Source of the DNA: UBA2040 sp002332715
Lineage (GTDB): Bacteria > Bacteroidota > Bacteroidia > Flavobacteriales_D > Crocinitomicaceae
Direction: 5' to 3'
Length of the DNA: 8,475 bases
Assembly (NCBI GenBank): GCA_029242295.1
Contig: JAQWUF010000061.1
Location: 1-8,475, forward strand
How positions within the stretch are numbered: position 1 is the stretch's first letter; the number at the start of each line of letters is the position of its first letter. Both the position numbers and the translations under genes were made by a program. This document shows positions 1-4,841 of the stretch, in pieces. Below the pieces are notes generated by a model. That model made no database searches and was not told the origin of the DNA. It was given only the letters and a program-made list of their open reading frames with translations.

Positions 1-255
1 ATAATCCAAATTTTCTGTCCACAACAGTGCGACCAAGTGCATCAGAAAAAATCCGAGTAGAAAAATAAAAGGTTTATTGTTTATTATTCGGTTCCAATAG
101 TCTTTAAACCTCCCTTCTAGCAGGATGTTTGCGACTCCCAAAATTGTTCCTATCGACATTAAAACTTTGTTGAACGGCAAGCCGAATGCAACTAGCATTA
201 AACCAAGGAGGTGCAGATAATGATGAATTTTTGGACCGAACCAGCGCTCGAGCAT
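1..255 (-). CDS. Partial multi-pass membrane protein, O-antigen ligase/polymerase-like (N-terminal 85 codons)
   Basis: An open frame runs from an ATG at 255 to the window edge without a stop, giving 85 residues of a hydrophobic protein that starts MLERWFGPKIHHYLHLLG. Two hydrophobic segments are visible, roughly residues 14-46 (possibly two helices or a hairpin) and 62-80, separated by a charged stretch (EGRFKDYWNRIINNK, residues 47-61). The second ends in LLWTENLDY, which resembles the conserved start-of-loop motif of Bacteroidota O-antigen ligase/Wzy-like proteins (typically L-x-(W/Y)-T-x-N-x-x-Y-A). Such proteins polymerise or attach surface polysaccharide on the periplasmic side of the inner membrane. 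The ATG lies 9 bases after the protease stop and in the same frame, so the gene is probably the distal member of the same operon. No Shine-Dalgarno is seen. The family call is from memory of the motif; the catalytic part of the protein is outside the window. Confidence 0.68.
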   Translation of the reverse strand, partial: MLERWFGPKIHHYLHLLGLMLVAFGLPFNKVLMSIGTILGVANILLEGRFKDYWNRIINNKPFIFLLGFFLMHLVALLWTENLDY

Positions 256-264
256 ACGATGACT

Positions 265-1917
265 TTAAGGTTTCAACGTACTGTTGTATTTCTTATTGTC
301 CTGCAACACTTCAATTGCTTTCAAAATAAAGCGGTCGTTATTAAAAGAATTGATAATTCGCCCATTTTGGTAATAGAAACGCGAAACAATTTCGTTTTCC
401 AAAAGTTCTTTTATTTCTGGTTTGAATTTGTCTAAATCTCTTTTTTTCGATGGTACAACTTTCGCAAGTAGTGCATCATACTCAACTGTTCCTTCTTCAA
501 GATAACCTTCTTCCTCCGCCGTTTCTTTCATTTTCTTCAACATTTCTTCTGAAGCAGTTGAGTACTCAAATTCTTTGGAAAGTGCATAGGTTTTAAAGGC
601 TTCATATTCGCTATCAGAAAGTTTGAAAAGGTCAGCTTGAGGAATTGTTGGGTTATTTTTGGCGTAATTTGTGGCATAATTGAAAAGAATATTTTCTACA
701 TAAAGTGTAGAAGTTAAACGACTTAATTCGTTTTTATCAATAGTAAAGTCAGGCTCGATCCCCCTCCCGTCAATTACATCTCTTCCATTCACCGTTTTAA
801 ATTTCTTTACAAGAGAATCAGCAATTTCTTGAGGACGAATACCTAATTCTTTGTTGTAATATTCAAGACGTTGAACGCAACGCCCTGATGGAGTATAATA
901 TTTTGCAATGGTTAATTTCATTTTCGAACCGTACTTGAGATCATAGGTACGTTGCACCAATCCTTTTCCAAAAGAAGTAGTGCCAATTATCACAGCGCGA
1001 TCCAAATCTTGTAAACTTCCCGAAACGATTTCACTCGCCGATGCACTGTTTTCATCCACCAATACGACTATTGGAATATCGAGATCCATTGGAGCATCTG
1101 TTGTTCGGTAATCGCGATTTTCATCTTCCACTCGTCCGCGGGTTGTGACTACGGATTGCCCTTTTTTCACGAACATGTTTACTATACTAACCGCTTCAAG
1201 CATTAATCCACCTCCATTTCCACGTAAATCAAAAATCAAAGAAGTCATACCTTGACTTTTTAGTTCTGTGTATGCCTTTTTAACATCTGCACTTGTTGAT
1301 TGAGGCATGAAACTGTTTAGCTTGATGTAGCCTATGCTGTTGTCAAACATATGCGTGAATGGGGCGTCATCTATTTTGATTTCATCTCGTGTAATTGCAA
1401 GTGTGATTTTCTCTCCATCTCGAAGAATTCCAACGTCAATCGTAGTGCCCTTTGGTCCTTTCAAAGCATCCGAAACTTCTTCAGACGATTTGTCATTCAT
1501 GTTTTTTCCTTCAATGGTTAATATTTTATCTCCGGCTTTAGCTCCTGCCAATTGAGCGGGTTTCCCTTCGCGAGGTTCAATGATGTAAGAGTAATCATCT
1601 ATTTTACGAATAATAGCGCCAATTCCTCCATATTGACCGGTCGTGATCATGCGATAATCTTCAATGTTATTTTCATGATAGTAAACGGTATACGGATCTA
1701 GCTCTCTCAGCATTGCGTCGATTCCCGTTTTAGACATTTTTCCAGGTTGAGGTTCATCCACGTAGTACATGTCCAAATGCTGATAGATTAAATCCAGCAA
1801 TTCCATATTTTTGATTACCTCAAAACCGTTGGATTGCGCATTTGAGTAATTACTGAAACCAAAAAAAATGGTGAGTAAAAATATAAAAGACCAGTTTTTG
1901 TTATGCTTGTTTTTCAT
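265..1917 (-). CDS. ctpA: S41 family C-terminal processing peptidase with PDZ domain
   Basis: This 550-residue secreted serine protease belongs to the CtpA/Prc family, which cleaves near the C-termini of periplasmic proteins. A signal peptide is visible (basic start, hydrophobic core at residues 9-22, likely cleavage after SNA at 27). A helical N-terminal segment follows (about 30-85, with the LDPYTVYY motif at 73-80). The PDZ domain spans about 90-175 and carries GQYGGIGA at 94-101. The S41 catalytic core spans about 190-392 and contains LRGNGGG (231-237), ENSASASEIVSG (289-300) and SFGKGLVQ (315-322). Ser293 and Lys318 form the expected Ser/Lys dyad with the family's usual 25-residue spacing, so the enzyme looks active. 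After DGRGIEPD (383-390) there is a further 160-residue, charged, mostly helical extension (about 395-550). The start codon lies inside the end of rnpA (17-base overlap), implying coupled translation. The substrate cannot be read from the sequence. Confidence 0.96.
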   Translation of the reverse strand: MKNKHNKNWSFIFLLTIFFGFSNYSNAQSNGFEVIKNMELLDLIYQHLDMYYVDEPQPGKMSKTGIDAMLRELDPYTVYYHENNIEDYRMITTGQYGGIGAIIRKIDDYSYIIEPREGKPAQLAGAKAGDKILTIEGKNMNDKSSEEVSDALKGPKGTTIDVGILRDGEKITLAITRDEIKIDDAPFTHMFDNSIGYIKLNSFMPQSTSADVKKAYTELKSQGMTSLIFDLRGNGGGLMLEAVSIVNMFVKKGQSVVTTRGRVEDENRDYRTTDAPMDLDIPIVVLVDENSASASEIVSGSLQDLDRAVIIGTTSFGKGLVQRTYDLKYGSKMKLTIAKYYTPSGRCVQRLEYYNKELGIRPQEIADSLVKKFKTVNGRDVIDGRGIEPDFTIDKNELSRLTSTLYVENILFNYATNYAKNNPTIPQADLFKLSDSEYEAFKTYALSKEFEYSTASEEMLKKMKETAEEEGYLEEGTVEYDALLAKVVPSKKRDLDKFKPEIKELLENEIVSRFYYQNGRIINSFNNDRFILKAIEVLQDNKKYNSTLKP

Positions 1918-2305
1918 CTTTAATTTCCCGTATTAAATACTTTATAAAGTTTTCTGTTTTTAGGTTTATTTCTTGAAAGGACATATCTTCTTTGTTTGTA
2001 AAAACCAACATGAGGGATAATTTCAAGTTCTCCTGAATAAGAAACGATTCTAAAATTAATTTATTCTTACGCACAGCTTCACGAATTAACCTTTTTAAAC
2101 GATTTCTGTCCACGGCTTTTTTAAAATTCCGTTTTGGGACCGATATCACTATTTGAAAGGGTGTTATTGTTTCCTCTTGGTGCAAAACAAATTGTGCGGA
2201 AAATGGAAACTTGTAAGCTTTTTTACCATCAGAAAAAAGCTGTTCAATTTTTTTCAAGTGACACAACTTATAGGCCTTGCCAAATTTTTCGTTTTCCACA
2301 GCCAT
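1901..2305 (-). CDS. rnpA: Ribonuclease P protein component
   Basis: This 134-residue basic protein is the protein subunit of RNase P, which assists the catalytic RNA in removing 5' leaders from precursor tRNAs. The family signature is clear: VPKRNFKKAVDRNRLKRLIR at residues 57-76, including the RNR helix (67-69) that contacts the RNA. Upstream are the usual N-terminal LKKIEQLFSDGKKAYKFPF region (17-35) and the strand FQIVISVPKR (50-59). Length is slightly above the bacterial norm of about 115-130 residues, with a lysine-rich C-terminus. In many bacteria rnpA follows rpmH; here it instead follows two small secreted proteins and overlaps the protease gene downstream. The start at 2305 fits the family length, although no strong ribosome-binding site is visible. 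Confidence 0.97.
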   Translation of the reverse strand: MAVENEKFGKAYKLCHLKKIEQLFSDGKKAYKFPFSAQFVLHQEETITPFQIVISVPKRNFKKAVDRNRLKRLIREAVRKNKLILESFLIQENLKLSLMLVFTNKEDMSFQEINLKTENFIKYLIREIKDEKQA

Positions 2306-2320
2306 GAAGTTATAGCACTT

Positions 2321-2731
2321 CTATTGATCCTGAATTCTAGGCATGTTGATCATCTCTTTTACAACAAAAGCAGTTGGAAAAAGCTTCAATGATCCATCTC
2401 TTAATCTAAGTGCATCTTCGCGGTCCATGAAGTTTCCTGCCTTTAGAATAAAATTTGGAGCACTATAAACTACATAAGTGTCAACACCTGGATTTTGTGC
2501 AATAAAGCGCGATCTCAAATCCCCAATTTTCTGTTTGTCCGAATCAAAAATCATTTGAACGCGGAAACCAGGAACTTGTGCAATTCCACCAACAAGGATC
2601 TTATCTGCTTGATCTCTGACCAGTGCATCTAATCTTGGATCCTTGATTATTTCAATTTTGCCTTCTTGTGCCCATCCAGATATTGAGATTGCTAAAAGAA
2701 TCAAAGTTGCTAAGTGTTTCATTTTAAACAT
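2321..2731 (-). CDS. Small secreted SPOR-domain-like protein (better conserved copy)
   Basis: This 136-residue protein has a signal peptide (MKHLATLILLAISISGWA, likely cleaved after Ala21) and a single small domain. A short conserved stretch, IEIIKDPRLDALVRDQ (26-41), precedes a SPOR-like fold of about residues 55-128. That fold starts with GFRVQMIFDSDKQK and contains RFIAQNPGVDTYVVYSAPNF and KAGNFMDREDALRL. This arrangement matches short Bacteroidota SPOR proteins, in which the GFRVQ strand, YxVY-x-xPNF strand and VGDF/AGNF turn are conserved. SPOR domains classically bind denuded peptidoglycan; whether this copy does is inference. Start choice: ATG at 2731 is the longest; the internal ATG at 2722 (Met4) gives an equally good signal peptide. 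The gene is 15 bases before rnpA and 31 bases after a diverged paralogue, so all are probably co-transcribed. Confidence 0.85.
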   Translation of the reverse strand: MFKMKHLATLILLAISISGWAQEGKIEIIKDPRLDALVRDQADKILVGGIAQVPGFRVQMIFDSDKQKIGDLRSRFIAQNPGVDTYVVYSAPNFILKAGNFMDREDALRLRDGSLKLFPTAFVVKEMINMPRIQDQ

Positions 2732-2762
2732 GAATTGAATACATTTTAAGGTGTAAATTTAG

Positions 2763-3149
2763 TCAATTTCGCTTAGTATAAACTAATTTCTCTTTTATAA
2801 AAGCGAAGGGGTAGTTGTTCAATTGTTCTTTTAAAAGGTAAGTATCTTCTTTAAATTGAAAATCCCCAACCTTCAAAATATAATTGGGAGATTCGAAAAC
2901 TATATAAGCCCTCACCTCCGGGTGTATGAGAGTAAACTTTCTTTTGTGTTTTTCAATTTCAGTTTTGGTTTTTTCTGAAGTTAATACTATCCCGAAACCA
3001 CACACAAAGTCAGTGTCTATAGAAGATTGGACATGCACTAATGAGTCCAATCTATGGTCGGAGACAACCTCAATGTCTGATTTCTGAGCAAACGAGGTAA
3101 ATGCACAAAGTATTATAACTAGACAAAATGACGACTTCAAGAATTCCAT
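2763..3149 (-). CDS. Small secreted SPOR-like protein, diverged paralogue of the next gene
   Basis: This 128-residue protein has a signal peptide (hydrophobic core at residues 8-20, likely cleavage after SFA at 21). It aligns with the downstream neighbour along its whole length: DIEVVSDHRLDSLVHVQ (25-41) corresponds to KIEIIKDPRLDALVRDQ, HPEVRAYIVFESPNYILKVG (76-95) corresponds to NPGVDTYVVYSAPNFILKAG, and both end with a PFAFIKE/PTAFVVKE strand. The first SPOR strand has changed from GFRVQM to GFGIVL (51-56), so residues usually conserved in short Bacteroidota SPOR proteins are lost, and a Cys appears at 50. A tandem duplication followed by divergence is the simplest explanation. It is the first gene of the minus-strand cluster and faces the act operon across a 305-base gap. 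Exact function is unknown. Confidence 0.82.
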   Translation of the reverse strand: MEFLKSSFCLVIILCAFTSFAQKSDIEVVSDHRLDSLVHVQSSIDTDFVCGFGIVLTSEKTKTEIEKHKRKFTLIHPEVRAYIVFESPNYILKVGDFQFKEDTYLLKEQLNNYPFAFIKEKLVYTKRN

Positions 3150-3365
3150 TTTTATAAGGCTTGGTATTTTATAAATTTATTCGAATCGGTACAATTAATT
3201 CTATCAAATTTTCACTAGGATGTTTCAATTAACATGCCAAAACATTTTTATCAGAAAGGTTGTTTCTACGAAGACTCTATCTCCTGAAAGAAAAGCAGCT
3301 TAATTTTGTAAAACCCATCTCCTTATTTAGAATGATTTTAAATTAGCCAAAACTCCTCCAAAAAA

Positions 3366-3382
3366 TGTCATAAAACTGTCAT
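3366..3382 (+). repeat. Direct repeat TGTCAT x2, 11-base period, upstream of act promoter
   Basis: TGTCAT occurs at 3366-3371 and again at 3377-3382, separated by AAAAC, so the copies are one helical turn apart. They lie 20-35 bases upstream of the predicted -7 element, where an activator or response regulator that binds tandem half-sites would sit. The repeats are exact, but six bases twice can arise by chance; the regulatory role is inference. Confidence 0.4.
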
Positions 3383-3400
3383 GTGGTCTATTGATTCTGC

Positions 3401-3408
3401 TAAATTTG
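3401..3408 (+). promoter_or_regulatory. Predicted Bacteroidota-type -7 element of the act operon promoter
   Basis: TAAATTTG is an exact match to the TAnnTTTG -7 consensus used by the primary sigma factor of Bacteroidota. It ends 46 bases before the actA start, giving an untranslated leader of roughly 35-40 bases. No clear TTG -33 element is found at the usual distance (the sequence there is CTGTC), so the promoter may be weak or depend on an activator. Confidence 0.6.
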
Positions 3409-3454
3409 CAAGCGTTAAAAAGTGTTATTTTACACATTAACTGAAGATTTTTAA

Positions 3455-4807
3455 ATGAAAATATCTATCAATCAGATGTTTAGAAACTATAATAAATGGT
3501 GTTTCGGTTTGCTGTTATTGGCGGTAACCGTCTTCACTTTCAACTCCACGGCACAAGGAGATGCTCTTTTCAAAGCGAAATGCGCAAGCTGCCACAATCC
3601 ACACAAAGATAACACTGGGCCAAAATTGTTCCAAGTCCGCGCAAAATGGGCTGACGGAGGAGCAAAGGAAGGTTCGATTTACACGTGGGTGAATAATTGG
3701 CAGAACGCTGCAGCAACAGATCCATACGCAAAATCTGTTTCAGCTTGGTCGCCAACAGCAATGACTGCCTTCCCAGAGTTGAGTGTCGATCAAATTAATT
3801 CAATTTTAGATTGGGTGGATGAACAACCTTTGCCGGGCGCAGTGCCTGCAGGAGGAGGAGATATTGTCTCTGCGGACGTGCCAGGAGAAACGGAAGATTC
3901 TTCGAATACGTGGGTTTGGGTTCTATTAGCAGCTATATTTTTTACAGTTATTGCTGCCGTTGGAGGAGTTAGACGTCAATTGAAAAATGCTACGGCTATT
4001 TCTGAAGGGAAAGAAGTTAATGAAGGCGCAAGTTATTTAGACGAGTTCAAAGCTTGGGCGTATCAAAACAAAGGAAAAGTTGGTGTATCGGCAATGTTGA
4101 TTGTTTTGACTTTAGCCGTATGGGGATTACAAGGTCTCGGAAATATTGGTGTTGTGTCAGGATACCAACCTTCACAACCAATTGAATTTCCTCACAGTGT
4201 GCATGCAGGTATTAATGGGATTGATTGTAAATACTGTCACAACTCTGTTGACCAAGGTAAATCAGCGGGATTACCAACGGTGAACGTGTGTATGAACTGT
4301 CACAAACAAATCAAAGGTAATACGCCCGATCAAATTGCGAAGATTTCTAAAATCTATGAAGCGGCTGGATTCAATCCTGAAGGTGCTGGGTCATATGGAG
4401 GAAAAACGAATCCTATTGTTTGGAATAAAGTGCATGCTTTACCAGATCACGTATACTTCCCTCACTCACAGCACGTGAACATTGGTGGAATTGATTGTAA
4501 ACAATGTCATGGAGATATGACGCAACAAAAAGAAACTGTCAAAATTCAACCTATCGAAGAATTGAACAAGATTGAAGGAAATATAAAATTAACTCGCCCT
4601 ACTTTAACAATGGGTTGGTGTATTGAGTGTCACGGTGAGAAAGAAATTTCTACAGGGCCAATTGATACAAAAGGTGGTGGTTACTATGCCGAAATCCACA
4701 AAAGATTATTGAACAACGACCGTAAATTGTACGACGAATACCTAAAAGATGGTAAAGTAACCGTGAAAGAATTAGGGGGTTGGGAATGTGCTAAATGCCA
4801 TTATTAA
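3455..4807 (+). CDS. actA: Alternative complex III multihaem cytochrome c subunit ActA (six CXXCH motifs)
   Basis: ActA is the periplasmic cytochrome c subunit of alternative complex III, which passes electrons from quinol oxidation on to a terminal oxidase. The 450-residue protein has six CXXCH haem c sites, at Cys43, 258, 279, 348, 389 and 445. A signal sequence (hydrophobic core 17-29, likely cut after STA at 33) precedes a monohaem class I-like domain (35-125, CASCH with Met103 in MTAFPELS as probable sixth ligand). Membrane helices follow at about 152-171 and 210-228, joined by a charged cytoplasmic loop starting GVRRQLKN. The C-terminal pentahaem domain (240-450) contains two similar units, FPHSVHAGINGIDCKYCH and FPHSQHVNIGGIDCKQCH, whose extra His residues are likely haem ligands. 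It opens the act operon, 34 bases before actB. The five C-terminal sites are what is expected for ActA; the N-terminal monohaem domain looks like a fusion. Confidence 0.95.
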   Translation: MKISINQMFRNYNKWCFGLLLLAVTVFTFNSTAQGDALFKAKCASCHNPHKDNTGPKLFQVRAKWADGGAKEGSIYTWVNNWQNAAATDPYAKSVSAWSPTAMTAFPELSVDQINSILDWVDEQPLPGAVPAGGGDIVSADVPGETEDSSNTWVWVLLAAIFFTVIAAVGGVRRQLKNATAISEGKEVNEGASYLDEFKAWAYQNKGKVGVSAMLIVLTLAVWGLQGLGNIGVVSGYQPSQPIEFPHSVHAGINGIDCKYCHNSVDQGKSAGLPTVNVCMNCHKQIKGNTPDQIAKISKIYEAAGFNPEGAGSYGGKTNPIVWNKVHALPDHVYFPHSQHVNIGGIDCKQCHGDMTQQKETVKIQPIEELNKIEGNIKLTRPTLTMGWCIECHGEKEISTGPIDTKGGGYYAEIHKRLLNNDRKLYDEYLKDGKVTVKELGGWECAKCHY

Positions 4808-4841
4808 TAGAATTAAGAATCGAAGTACTCGAATATAGATT

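Larger units (their letters stand above)
3150..3454. other. Divergent intergenic region between the SPOR/rnpA and act operons
   Basis: This AT-rich 305-base gap separates two divergent operons and should hold promoters for both. For the plus strand, a good Bacteroidota -7 element and a pair of direct repeats are visible near the right end (listed separately). For the minus strand I found no exact TAnnTTTG element. The nearest is TAAATTTA at 3172-3179, one base off consensus and only about 22 bases from the start codon. A 27-codon plus-strand frame at 3220-3303 has no recognisable features and is probably chance. No tRNA, riboswitch or strong hairpin is seen. Confidence 0.8.

Noticed and set aside
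2306..2321. GAAGT/ACTTC hairpin between the SPOR gene and rnpA
   Set aside because: The stem is only five base pairs with a six-base loop and no U-run follows it on the transcribed strand, so it is not a terminator; any role in rnpA translation is speculation.
3172..3179. TAAATTTA as -7 element for the minus-strand operon
   Set aside because: One base off the TAnnTTTG consensus, no properly spaced TTG upstream, and palindromic AT-rich words are common in this gap.
3220..3303. 27-codon plus-strand frame in the intergenic gap, preceded by AGGA
   Set aside because: It is very short with no hydrophobic or conserved pattern, and a purine-rich AGGA directly abutting the ATG is too close to act as a ribosome-binding site.
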